This document shows positions 16,934-25,423 of a DNA stretch of 64,000 nucleotides, in pieces (the first letter of the stretch is position 1; each line of letters opens with the position of its first letter). The notes below the pieces were generated by a model. That model searched no databases. It saw only the letters and a program-made list of their open reading frames with translations, and was not told the DNA's origin. A program made the position numbers and the translations under genes. Source of the stretch: Siphonobacter sp. SORGH_AS_0500 (GTDB lineage: Bacteria; Bacteroidota; Bacteroidia; Cytophagales; Spirosomataceae); the NCBI RefSeq assembly GCF_002838835.1, contig NZ_NHPP01000004.1, positions 186,001-250,000 of the forward strand, given 5' to 3'.

Positions 16934-19129
16934 ATGAAGTTTAGATTTTTATTAGTCCTCACGGTTCTGCCGTACCTGAGCTGGAGCCAAAACGAAAAAA
17001 TTACCGTAACGGACCTGACCCGTCTGAAGGCTGCTTCTGGCGTAGCTCTTTCGCCCGATGGCTCCAAGGCCATTTATGCGGTGCAGACCACTCAGGCCGA
17101 TGATGAGAAAAAGTGGGAGTATAACTACCGCACTCATTTATGGATTACGGATTTTAAAAATCCTGCCCGTCAGCTAACGCAGGGGGAAGAAAGTGTAGGT
17201 CGCGGCATCTGGAAGGATGAAAAGACGTTGCTATTCATGCGTCCGGTGAAAGGGAAGTTGCAGTTATTTCAATTATCGCTCGATGGGGGAGAACCCAAGC
17301 AGTTAACCAACTGGAAGTATGGCATTGGAGCCGCTTATCTCTCGCCCGATCATTCTAAAATAGCTTTCTCGGTTAGTTTAGGTTTGAATGAATTACTAAA
17401 AGACAGTTTATTCAACCCGACTAAAACGGTGCCTCAGTGGGCCTTCGAAAAACCCGGCTTTCGGGATAATAATTTCCTGAAACCCGATTCGAAAGTAAAG
17501 CCTAACCCCGACGGTTCCATTGCTGAAATCCGGGCTTTTCTGGATCAGGATGTAGTGGATAAAAAAGCCAAGGTTATCAACCGACTGAACTTCCAGGGTG
17601 AGGCTACCACGCAACCGGAGTTAACATTTAGTCACATTTGTTTGGTTGAATTGAAGGAAGGAGCCCAGCCGAAGGTATTAACAACGGGCTTTAAATCCGT
17701 TCAGCCCGCGGGTTGGAGTACGGATGGGAAAGTACTGTTTGCGACAACGGGTCAGCAAGCTGCGATTCACCCGGATCGGGAACAAACCAGCAAGATCATT
17801 CAGATTTCACCAGAAACGGGCGAACAAAAGGATTTCTTCGTACCCCAAAATCAGCGGGCCATGGCTTCGTCGATTTCTAAGGATGGCAAGAAAATGATCG
17901 TGTTGACTTCGCCCGCTGAAGGCGTTAACCTTGCTCAGGTTAACATTATTAATACTACGGGTGAGGCCAAACCTACGCCTATTTCCTTCGACCGGGCGGC
18001 TTCGGGTTTTGTTTGGTCTAATGATTCGAAATACGTTTACTTCACGGCGGCTTCCAACGGTGGCGAACCTTTATACCGCATTAATGCAGCTACGAATCAA
18101 GTTGAAACCTTATCCGATTTTGATTCAGGCATTCTGGATTTTGACCTGAAAGGAGATAAACTCATTTTCGTTAAAACGCAGGTAACGGCACCTAACGAAG
18201 TCTACTGGACTTCAGTAGCCGGAACCGCTAAAAAAGGAAAGGCTACGGAATGGTCAACAGCCGAGTTGAAGAAAGCCGTACAATCCGCTCAGAAATTAAC
18301 GAACCTGAATGACTGGGTTTCAAAGAAGGCCATCAGTATTCCTGAAAAACGTACCTTCCAGAACGAAAAAGGCCAGACTATAGAATACTGGATTATGAAA
18401 CCAGCCCAGCTTCAGGCGGGTAAAAAATATCCTTTATTACTGAACATGCACGGCGGCCCGACGGCCATGTGGGGCCCTGGTGAAGCCAGTATGTGGCATG
18501 AGTTTCAGTTCTTTTGTTCCCAAGGATATGGAGTCGTTTACGCCAATCCTCGCGGTTCGGGCGGTTACGGCATTGATTTTCAACGGGGAAATATTAAAGA
18601 CTGGGGCACAGGTCCCGCTTCTGACGTGTTAAGAGCCGCTACCGAAGCCGCGAAAGAATCCTGGGCGGATACCTCTCGTCAGGTCATTACGGGCGGTAGT
18701 TATGCCGGTTACCTAACGGCCTGGATCGTCGGTCACGATCATCGGTTTAAGGCTGCTTTTTCGCAGCGGGGCGTTTATGATTTAACGACCTTCCTGGGCG
18801 AAGGCAATGCCTGGCGGTTGGTTCCCAACTATTTCCAGTACCCCTGGTTGGATAAAAAGGATCGAGTTTTGGAGGCTAACTCACCTTATACCTTCGTCGA
18901 TCAGATTCGCACGCCATTGTTAATTAAACACGGCGAAAACGATTTACGCACGGGTGTTATTCAATCCGAGATGATGTATAAATCCATGAAGATCATGGGT
19001 AAGGACGTTGAATACGTACGCATGCCCGGAGCCACGCACGAACTGAGCCGTTCGGGTAACGTTCGTCAACGCATCGACCGAATGCTGCGGATTTATGAAT
19101 TCTTCGAACGTTACATCGGAGCCAAATAA
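16934..19129 (+). CDS. S9 family prolyl oligopeptidase-type peptidase
   Basis: This 731-residue protein has a signal peptide (cut after SWSQ, residue 19). A beta-propeller domain (about 30-430) with TolB-like repeats (LSPDGSKAIYA, GFVWSNDSKYVYFTAAS) precedes an alpha/beta hydrolase domain. The catalytic triad is visible: Ser589 in TGGSYAGYL, Asp670 in HGENDLRT and His702 in GATHELSR. The HGGP oxyanion motif precedes the serine. It should be a secreted or periplasmic serine peptidase of the acylaminoacyl-peptidase/DPP branch that trims short peptides. It appears to stand alone. Confidence 0.93.
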   Translation: MKFRFLLVLTVLPYLSWSQNEKITVTDLTRLKAASGVALSPDGSKAIYAVQTTQADDEKKWEYNYRTHLWITDFKNPARQLTQGEESVGRGIWKDEKTLLFMRPVKGKLQLFQLSLDGGEPKQLTNWKYGIGAAYLSPDHSKIAFSVSLGLNELLKDSLFNPTKTVPQWAFEKPGFRDNNFLKPDSKVKPNPDGSIAEIRAFLDQDVVDKKAKVINRLNFQGEATTQPELTFSHICLVELKEGAQPKVLTTGFKSVQPAGWSTDGKVLFATTGQQAAIHPDREQTSKIIQISPETGEQKDFFVPQNQRAMASSISKDGKKMIVLTSPAEGVNLAQVNIINTTGEAKPTPISFDRAASGFVWSNDSKYVYFTAASNGGEPLYRINAATNQVETLSDFDSGILDFDLKGDKLIFVKTQVTAPNEVYWTSVAGTAKKGKATEWSTAELKKAVQSAQKLTNLNDWVSKKAISIPEKRTFQNEKGQTIEYWIMKPAQLQAGKKYPLLLNMHGGPTAMWGPGEASMWHEFQFFCSQGYGVVYANPRGSGGYGIDFQRGNIKDWGTGPASDVLRAATEAAKESWADTSRQVITGGSYAGYLTAWIVGHDHRFKAAFSQRGVYDLTTFLGEGNAWRLVPNYFQYPWLDKKDRVLEANSPYTFVDQIRTPLLIKHGENDLRTGVIQSEMMYKSMKIMGKDVEYVRMPGATHELSRSGNVRQRIDRMLRIYEFFERYIGAK

Positions 19130-19309
19130 GCAGGATGTTCTTGTAAGTAGTTGATAATAGACGGTTCGGTTGTAAAACGTTGACTATCCATCGATCGACG
19201 GACCACCCTTACTACCATCTCCCGTGAGTTATCTTCCGGGAGATTGTTTGTTTGATAGGAATCCTGTCCTTTTTTGAGTTACTTATGGACATCACTAGCT
19301 AGTACTGCC

Positions 19310-20221
19310 ATGAAATCTACCTCAATTCTCATTCTATGTTGGATCATGCTGACCTTACCGCCGGCAATGGCTCAGCATCCTTTCTCCGCTGATTCTGTGG
19401 CCTTACTCAAAGCTACCTGGAATTTTCTGGATGTGGCTCCCGGAGTTACCTGGAAACAGGCTCATCTGAAAGAGAAAGAGTTATTCCATTCCAACCAGAA
19501 CATCAATATTCTGGATACGAAGCTGAAAAATCGACGAGTTAGTTTCGGTTTCGTATCCGCAGATACGCCCGGTGATTCCGTGCGGAAGTTGATTCCGACG
19601 AGTGATTTACTGACGAAAGCCGGAGCAGTGGCCGCCGTCAATGGGACGTTCTTTTTCGTAAAACAGAAGGGTTCAGAAGATCAGATCAAGCTGGACGGGG
19701 TAGTGCTGGATAGCACTTTTTATACGCCCGGGAAACCATTAATGGAACATAAACAGGCGGCTATTACCATTCGGAAACGAAAGGTTACCATCGAGAGAGC
19801 ACCTACGTCAGAGCCGGGTAGGCAGTATGGCTGGGACAAAAAATTGAGTGCCCCTAACGTCATGGTAACGGGACCTTTATTAGTGTGGGATGGCGAAACA
19901 GTGCCCTTGCAGAAGAATGCATTCAATGATAACCGCCATCCCCGAACAGCAGCCTGTATTACCAGGGAAAAACATTTGATTTTATTAACTGCCGACGGTC
20001 GCAATGCCCAGGCAGAAGGGCTGTCTTTGCATGAACTCGCCTTTTTGTTGAAACAACTGCGTTGTGAGCGGGCCGTAAACCTCGACGGGGGCGGTTCCTC
20101 AACGATGGTGATTTCCGGTCAGCCGTATAAAGGAGTGGTGAATATGCCGTCGGATAATAAAATGTTCGATCACCTCGGTGAACGTCCAGTGAGTAATGCG
20201 ATTTATATTCGGAAGAAATAA
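19310..20221 (+). CDS. Secreted phosphodiester glycosidase family protein (NAGPA-like)
   Basis: With the ATG at 19310 the product has 303 residues and a signal peptide ending in AMAQ. I prefer this start over the TTG at 19274 because it places the leader at the N-terminus. The family motifs are VAAVNGTFFF, RHPRTAACI and VNLDGGGSSTMV, which are typical of the phosphodiester glycosidase (NAGPA, formerly DUF2233) domain. This family removes N-acetylglucosamine from phosphodiesters in eukaryotes, and bacterial substrates are mostly unknown. It converges with the phosphatase gene at a strong terminator. Confidence 0.85.
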   Translation: MKSTSILILCWIMLTLPPAMAQHPFSADSVALLKATWNFLDVAPGVTWKQAHLKEKELFHSNQNINILDTKLKNRRVSFGFVSADTPGDSVRKLIPTSDLLTKAGAVAAVNGTFFFVKQKGSEDQIKLDGVVLDSTFYTPGKPLMEHKQAAITIRKRKVTIERAPTSEPGRQYGWDKKLSAPNVMVTGPLLVWDGETVPLQKNAFNDNRHPRTAACITREKHLILLTADGRNAQAEGLSLHELAFLLKQLRCERAVNLDGGGSSTMVISGQPYKGVVNMPSDNKMFDHLGERPVSNAIYIRKK

Positions 20222-20231
20222 ACAGTCATGT

Positions 20232-20274
20232 TAACGAAGCGGCCCGGTACTATTGGTACCGGGCCGCTTCGTTA
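20232..20274. terminator. Bidirectional terminator
   Basis: A perfect 19-bp stem (TAACGAAGCGGCCCGGTAC and complement) with a 5-base loop separates the convergent phosphodiester glycosidase and phosphatase genes. Confidence 0.85.
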
Positions 20275-20289
20275 CAGAACGATCATCCA

Positions 20290-21117
20290 TTACTTCAAAA
20301 ACTGATCCTGCAAGGCCTTCCGACTACGGGCCGTTAGCCCCATTTCTTTCTCCAGAAACTGATCCATGCTTCCGTATTTTTGGTCGATGGCCTGAAAGGT
20401 ACTTTCCAGATAGGCCGGATTCGCATCCAGCAAAGAGCGGGCAGCCTCGGGGTTCAGCCCCTGCTGTGCCATGCCCTGAAGCATCCGTTCCCGGTCTGCT
20501 TTCCAGAACTGATTCGTTGCCTGATAATCCTTTAAAATCGTCTGTCGATCTACGTTCAGAGCGGAAAGAATCAAAGCTGCTCCAATACCCGTACGGTCTT
20601 TACCCGCTGTGCAGTGAAAGAGCAAGGATTCGTCCCCTTTCAGCGATAACAGGTGATCGAACAGCGGTTTGTACTTGGCTTTCAGGTGTTCAGTACTCCG
20701 GTACGTTTGCAACAGTAAAGTATCTTTCCGGGTGCTTTTCTGCATCGCCTCGTAAAACTTTGCCATCTGTATGTGTTCGCTACCCGCGGGCAAATGAACG
20801 TATTGCACACCCGTCGGGATACGGTCGGGAGCCTTCTGCACTTCTTCGGGGCTCCGCAAATCGCAGTCGACGGCCAGGTGCACGGCTTCCAGTGTTTTCA
20901 GATCCTTATCACTAAGCTTGCTAATATCTGCCGAGCGATAAATCCGGCCCCATTGTACCCGACGCCCATCCCGCGTAGGATAGCCGCCCAGGTCCCGAAA
21001 ATTCGAGCTACCCTCCAGAGTTACGGCCCGGCGTGCGTTATACACAAGCGTATCTTGCTGAGCAGAAACGGTTCCCGAAACCAAGAGTGAAGCAAGGAGA
21101 ATGAATGTCTTTTTCAT
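20290..21117 (-). CDS. Secreted tyrosine-protein phosphatase
   Basis: The product has 275 residues when started at the ATG at 21117, giving a signal peptide MKKTFILLASLLVSGTVSAQ. An in-frame TTG seven codons earlier is less likely. It is a cysteine-based phosphatase: FRDLGGYPTRDGR near the N-terminus, and P-loop HCTAGKDRTG with the nucleophile Cys169. This is the Y_phosphatase3 type, related to mycobacterial PtpB and to lipid-phosphatase-like enzymes. It follows the TonB receptor gene on the same strand after 38 bases, so receptor and phosphatase are probably one operon for a phosphorylated nutrient. Confidence 0.88.
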   Translation of the reverse strand: MKKTFILLASLLVSGTVSAQQDTLVYNARRAVTLEGSSNFRDLGGYPTRDGRRVQWGRIYRSADISKLSDKDLKTLEAVHLAVDCDLRSPEEVQKAPDRIPTGVQYVHLPAGSEHIQMAKFYEAMQKSTRKDTLLLQTYRSTEHLKAKYKPLFDHLLSLKGDESLLFHCTAGKDRTGIGAALILSALNVDRQTILKDYQATNQFWKADRERMLQGMAQQGLNPEAARSLLDANPAYLESTFQAIDQKYGSMDQFLEKEMGLTARSRKALQDQFLK

Positions 21118-21155
21118 ACGTAAGAAAAAAGGAGTCAAAAAAGCAGATTAGGCGA

Positions 21156-24038
21156 TTAGAAAATGTCCCAGCGAATACCTGCCTGCCCGCGTTGCGAATA
21201 CCACTCGGTGCTGGTGGTTCGTCCGGGTTTGCCCATGTACATGCGAACAGGTTCGTTGGTGAGGTTATTGACTTCTACAAATACCCGGAGTTTTGGGTTG
21301 ATCGTGTAGGCGGCTGAGCCGTCGAGTGTGAAGTTATCATCCGTCCAGGTATAGAAATCGGGTCCTAGCTGCTGGTTGATCGTTTCGACGGAACGGCCCC
21401 GGAAGTTCCCGGCCAGCCGAATGGTCAGGCCCTTGCGTTCGTAGAACAGAATGGAATTGAAGAGGAACTTCGACTGATTGGGTAACGAGGTTGTTTCGTA
21501 CTGCGTTTCATTATTCACCCGCCGGGGCACTCGTAATGACGATTGAATAGCTGTACCGTTCAGCTCAAGGCCCAGGCCACTTAGCAAGCCCGGCAGGAAG
21601 TTGAAGCGACGGAGAATACCCAATTCAATTCCTTTTAAAGAAGCATTTTCCAGATTTTGCGGCTGGGTAACCAAGGCCTGTACGCCGTTGTAGGTTTCTA
21701 CCGTCTGGTTACTGAAACTATAATCCTTGATTTTTTTGTAGAACAAACCACCCGTCAGTAAGCCGATATTATCGAAGTAATATTCGCCCATCAGATCGAA
21801 ATTACTGGCGAAGGTGGGTTTCAGGTTGATATTACCCCGTGTAATGGTAATCGGATTAGTAGTAGTATTAATGTTTTCACCCGGATTCAGGTCCGAGAAG
21901 TTGGGACGAATGAAAGTACGCGTGAAGGCCGCCCGAATGACCGATTTCTGCGTCGGCGTGTACTTGAGGTGAAGCATCGGCAAAAAGGCATCGTAATTGT
22001 TCTTTACCGTAGTGGGAGTTACCGTTTCTACACTTTTCGACTGCCCGTTCGTTGTAACTGTTTCCCGTTTGTACGAAGAGCCGTTCAGAGCGACTGCCGT
22101 ATGTTCGTTACGCACGCCGCCAAACAGTTTTAGTTTGGGAATAACGTTCCATTCACCCATCAGATACAGAGCCAGTACATTTTCGGTGCCATTGAAACGG
22201 CCGGTGGCATTAGAAACGGGGGTAACATCCCGGAATTGATTGGTCTGCTGAAACTGAGGGGAGAAAAGATCGAATAACTGATTTTTCGTCAGGCTATTGA
22301 TGGCTAACGCATCGTAACCGTTGCCCAGATTCTGGAAGAAATTCTGACGAACTGGAAATTCCGTACGCTCCAGCTGACTCAGTGAGACCAGGGGAGCGGC
22401 TCCGGGGATACCCAGTGCCGCATTGGGTAAGTATACCTGAGCTGCATTTTGCGATTCTTTGTACTTATGACGGAATTTACCACCCACCTTCAGCGAAAAA
22501 CGTGACGAAAGGTCGTATTTAGCATTAACCTGAGCTACCTGATCTGCTTCTTTCGTTCCCAACTGATACAGCACTAACTGGCGTAAGGTCAGTTGATTGG
22601 GATTCATTAACTCGGTTGGATCGTTGAGACGGGGAAGAATATGCATAGGATCGTCGCCGACGCCGTTGGGAGAATCAAAAGACAGATACCGTTTTCCATC
22701 CGAAGCCAGACCGCCGAAGCCTTTGGTTAGTTTCTGTTTGAAAGTGGCAATGGGTAATCCGCGTTTATCTTTAGGCAACGTAGGAGGCGTATCCATGTAG
22801 TATTCGCTGACGTAATGGGAAGCCGACCAATCCAGTTTCAAACGCGAAACCAGTTGATGTTCGCCGCCGATTTCGCCCCCGTCAATTCGCGTTTGATAGT
22901 ACGAGTAGCGATAGTTCAACTGATACTCATTAGTATTGAAAAGCAGATAGGATTCGTACACAGGTCGAATATCATTGAACTTGTCATGCAAGGCCCGGCC
23001 AAAGAGGCGGTGCTTTTCGTTGAAACGGTATTCCAGGCCAGCATTAAGGCCATACGTCTGGCGTTTGCCCATGTATCGTTTCAGCAATAAACTATTGAGC
23101 GAATACCGTTGCTGCGGAACCGATAGAGCCGTATTGTAAGAAACCACGTACTCATCCGTTCCCCATTGCCGATCCCAGATGGCCGCCGTCAGCATTACGC
23201 CCAGCTTGCCTTTCAGGAAGCGGTCACCGTAGGTAATGGAGGCGTTATACGTCCCGTCTTTCGAGAAATGGTTATATCCACCCGCCGCACTTACACTCAG
23301 CTTACGAAACTCAGGAGCCACCCGTGTAACAAAATTGATCGAACCGCCAATGGCGTCACCTTCCATGTCTGGCGTAAGAGCTTTGGCAACTTGTACGTAC
23401 TGGATAATCTCGGAAGGAACGGCATCGAGTACCGCGTTTCGGCTACCACCCACGCTGGCACTCGGCATCCGGGTGCCATTGAGTAGAGTAGATGTCCAGC
23501 TAAAGGGCACGCCCCGTACGGTAGCCTGATCGGCCTCGCCGTGGTAGCGAGCAACCGCCACCCCAGGCATCCGCTGAACGGCTTCGGCGGCGTTACGGTC
23601 GGGTAATTTTCCGATGGCATCGGCGGCCATCACGTCCATCATGGCAAGGGAATTTCGTTTGATGCTGATCGCCTTGATTTGCGAAGCCGCCATCGTCCCC
23701 CGAACGACGACATCCGACAAGGCTTTTCCTTCGGGAGTCAGTTTAATGATGGGAACCACCACTTCGCCAGTCGTGGCCTGTATGGTTACTTCTACCGTTT
23801 TGTATCCGATATATCCGGCAGTCAGCGTAACGGAACCCGCAGGTATATTCGTTAGCCAGAAGGCCCCGCTTTGATCCGTTACGGTTCCCTGCGAAGTACC
23901 TTTTATACGAATGGCAGCTCCAGGTAAGGGACCGTTTTCGTCCTCAATACGTCCCGTCAATGAGCCTGAATGTTGCCCAAACGTGACAGATACGCTGAAG
24001 CATAGGAGCAGACTCAAGAGTAGTTGTTTCAATTTCAT
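21156..24038 (-). CDS. TonB-dependent receptor (TIGR01782-like)
   Basis: This 960-residue outer-membrane receptor has a signal peptide ending in VTFGQ, then a carboxypeptidase-regulatory-like domain (LTGRIEDENGPLPGAAIRIK). The plug follows (RNAAEAVQRMPGVAVARYHG, ATVRGVPFSWTSTLLNG, GDAIGGSINFVTR) and then a 22-strand barrel ending in IRWDIF. The plug motifs match the proteobacterial-type family TIGR01782 rather than SusC, and there is no SusD partner. The secreted phosphatase gene is 38 bases downstream. An AraC regulator with membrane sensor is encoded just upstream on the same strand, behind a terminator. Confidence 0.9.
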   Translation of the reverse strand: MKLKQLLLSLLLCFSVSVTFGQHSGSLTGRIEDENGPLPGAAIRIKGTSQGTVTDQSGAFWLTNIPAGSVTLTAGYIGYKTVEVTIQATTGEVVVPIIKLTPEGKALSDVVVRGTMAASQIKAISIKRNSLAMMDVMAADAIGKLPDRNAAEAVQRMPGVAVARYHGEADQATVRGVPFSWTSTLLNGTRMPSASVGGSRNAVLDAVPSEIIQYVQVAKALTPDMEGDAIGGSINFVTRVAPEFRKLSVSAAGGYNHFSKDGTYNASITYGDRFLKGKLGVMLTAAIWDRQWGTDEYVVSYNTALSVPQQRYSLNSLLLKRYMGKRQTYGLNAGLEYRFNEKHRLFGRALHDKFNDIRPVYESYLLFNTNEYQLNYRYSYYQTRIDGGEIGGEHQLVSRLKLDWSASHYVSEYYMDTPPTLPKDKRGLPIATFKQKLTKGFGGLASDGKRYLSFDSPNGVGDDPMHILPRLNDPTELMNPNQLTLRQLVLYQLGTKEADQVAQVNAKYDLSSRFSLKVGGKFRHKYKESQNAAQVYLPNAALGIPGAAPLVSLSQLERTEFPVRQNFFQNLGNGYDALAINSLTKNQLFDLFSPQFQQTNQFRDVTPVSNATGRFNGTENVLALYLMGEWNVIPKLKLFGGVRNEHTAVALNGSSYKRETVTTNGQSKSVETVTPTTVKNNYDAFLPMLHLKYTPTQKSVIRAAFTRTFIRPNFSDLNPGENINTTTNPITITRGNINLKPTFASNFDLMGEYYFDNIGLLTGGLFYKKIKDYSFSNQTVETYNGVQALVTQPQNLENASLKGIELGILRRFNFLPGLLSGLGLELNGTAIQSSLRVPRRVNNETQYETTSLPNQSKFLFNSILFYERKGLTIRLAGNFRGRSVETINQQLGPDFYTWTDDNFTLDGSAAYTINPKLRVFVEVNNLTNEPVRMYMGKPGRTTSTEWYSQRGQAGIRWDIF

Positions 24039-24087
24039 AGGGGTGTATGTGTGTTTCGACGGCGAAGCTAGGAACGTGCGAAAAGAA

Positions 24088-24136
24088 AAAAGTCCAAGCC
24101 GAACGGGGCGAACCTGCCCGTTCGGCTTGGACTTTT
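24088..24136 (-). terminator. Rho-independent terminator of the AraC gene
   Basis: A perfect 20-bp stem (AAAAGTCCAAGCCGAACGGG and complement) with a 9-base loop lies 57 bases behind the stop of the 7TM-AraC gene and ahead of the TonB receptor gene. Confidence 0.85.
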
Positions 24137-24192
24137 GGTTCCTGTGAGTTATTGAAAATCAGGAACTTGTGAATTTTAAGGAATTGTTAAAT

Positions 24193-25269
24193 TTAGGATG
24201 CCTCTTGTACCGGATTACTCAGAAATTGCTGATACTGCGTGGGACTGTACCCAGTCACTTTTTTGAAGTAGGTATTTAGGGTAGTCTTCGATTGAAAGCC
24301 GACCTGATGAGCAAGCTCCGCAATTTTTTCTCCGGGATGCTTTTTTAACAAAACGATCATTTCCTGTACGCGGTAATCATTCACGTATGCGTAAAAATTT
24401 TTCTCGGCTTTCTGATTCAATACCTGTGATAATTGCTGGCGGGAAATTTTCAGAGCCTGGGATAAATCATCCAGAGAAAGTTCAGAATTACGAAAGGGTT
24501 TTTCCCGTCGCATGAACTGTTCCAGAGCTTCGAAATAGGCTTGTAGTTGCATCTCCGAAAGACCTGACTTTTCGTAGGTCTCACGAACAGACGCTACTGA
24601 TTTGAAGCCTATCTGTGTAGCGGCGTGCTGTCTCAGAAAGAACCGCAGGCAGATCCAGCAAATGAAGCCAAAAGCGAGGTAAGGGAAAAAATGAGCATCC
24701 CACTGCGTACCCAGCCAGCTATTGAGAAACGACGTAATATACCCCATGAACACCGAGATCATGAAGAACGCACTGCATTGCAACAACAGACTGCGTTCGT
24801 GTGAGGGTAGGTGTGTATCCGGTATAAGTTTCCAGAGCAGATAGGCGGTATAGCTGGCTACGGAAAGCATCAACAGGTAAACAAATACCTCAAACACTTG
24901 ATGAAACAGAGCTGGATTTTGGCTGGGAAGTTGTCCGATGAGACAGGACACGTACAGGAGAAAGGCCAGCAGGAAAGGAATCAGGTGCAGACCCTTGTGC
25001 ATTCGGGACATCTTTTGACCCTTAAACTGCCTATACTGAAAGTACAGCAGCGGCCCGTAGGAAAAGGTCGTAAAGCTATTAAGTCGACCAAACAGATACG
25101 GATCTTTCAATACCGAAAGCAAAAACAGTTTAATGCCCAGGTGGATACTGATGAGAACAATTAAGGTTTTCAGGTATAAATAATGACGATTGAAGATGGT
25201 TTGCTTGGGTAGTACGTACAAACCAATCAGAGCCTGGGCAAAAGCGAACGTGGTAATGAGGGAAAGCAT
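24193..25269 (-). CDS. AraC family regulator with N-terminal seven-helix membrane domain
   Basis: This is a 358-residue protein. Residues 1-220 form about seven hydrophobic helices (for example LHLIPFLLAFLLYVSCLIG and FFMISVFMGYITSFL). A short linker leads into a C-terminal AraC-type double HTH (LSLDDLSQALKISRQQLSQV and ELAHQVGFQSKTTLNTYFKK). This architecture is common in Bacteroidota and probably senses a ligand in or at the inner membrane. It lies upstream of the TonB receptor and phosphatase genes and may control them. Confidence 0.88.
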   Translation of the reverse strand: MLSLITTFAFAQALIGLYVLPKQTIFNRHYLYLKTLIVLISIHLGIKLFLLSVLKDPYLFGRLNSFTTFSYGPLLYFQYRQFKGQKMSRMHKGLHLIPFLLAFLLYVSCLIGQLPSQNPALFHQVFEVFVYLLMLSVASYTAYLLWKLIPDTHLPSHERSLLLQCSAFFMISVFMGYITSFLNSWLGTQWDAHFFPYLAFGFICWICLRFFLRQHAATQIGFKSVASVRETYEKSGLSEMQLQAYFEALEQFMRREKPFRNSELSLDDLSQALKISRQQLSQVLNQKAEKNFYAYVNDYRVQEMIVLLKKHPGEKIAELAHQVGFQSKTTLNTYFKKVTGYSPTQYQQFLSNPVQEAS

Positions 25270-25370
25270 ATCGCATGAATTTCCAGTAAATATATTGCGA
25301 TACCCTTCTCAGCTTGAGGCCGTTCTCATTAAGAAATTATTATCATAACCAAGGCTGGATTAGTCAAAAA

Positions 25371-25399
25371 AAGGTCTGGCACGAACCGTACCAGACCTT
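25371..25399 (-). terminator. Rho-independent terminator
   Basis: AAGGTCTGG pairs with CCAGACCTT around an 11-base loop. On the minus strand it follows the GMC oxidoreductase stop and ends in a T-rich run. Confidence 0.75.
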
Positions 25400-25423
25400 A
25401 AAATCAGTGCTATAGTTGTAATA

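Noticed and set aside
20253..20915. 220-codon open frame on the plus strand
   Set aside because: It lies entirely against the clearly coding phosphatase gene on the other strand and has a shadow-like composition rich in Pro, Ser and Arg with no domain.
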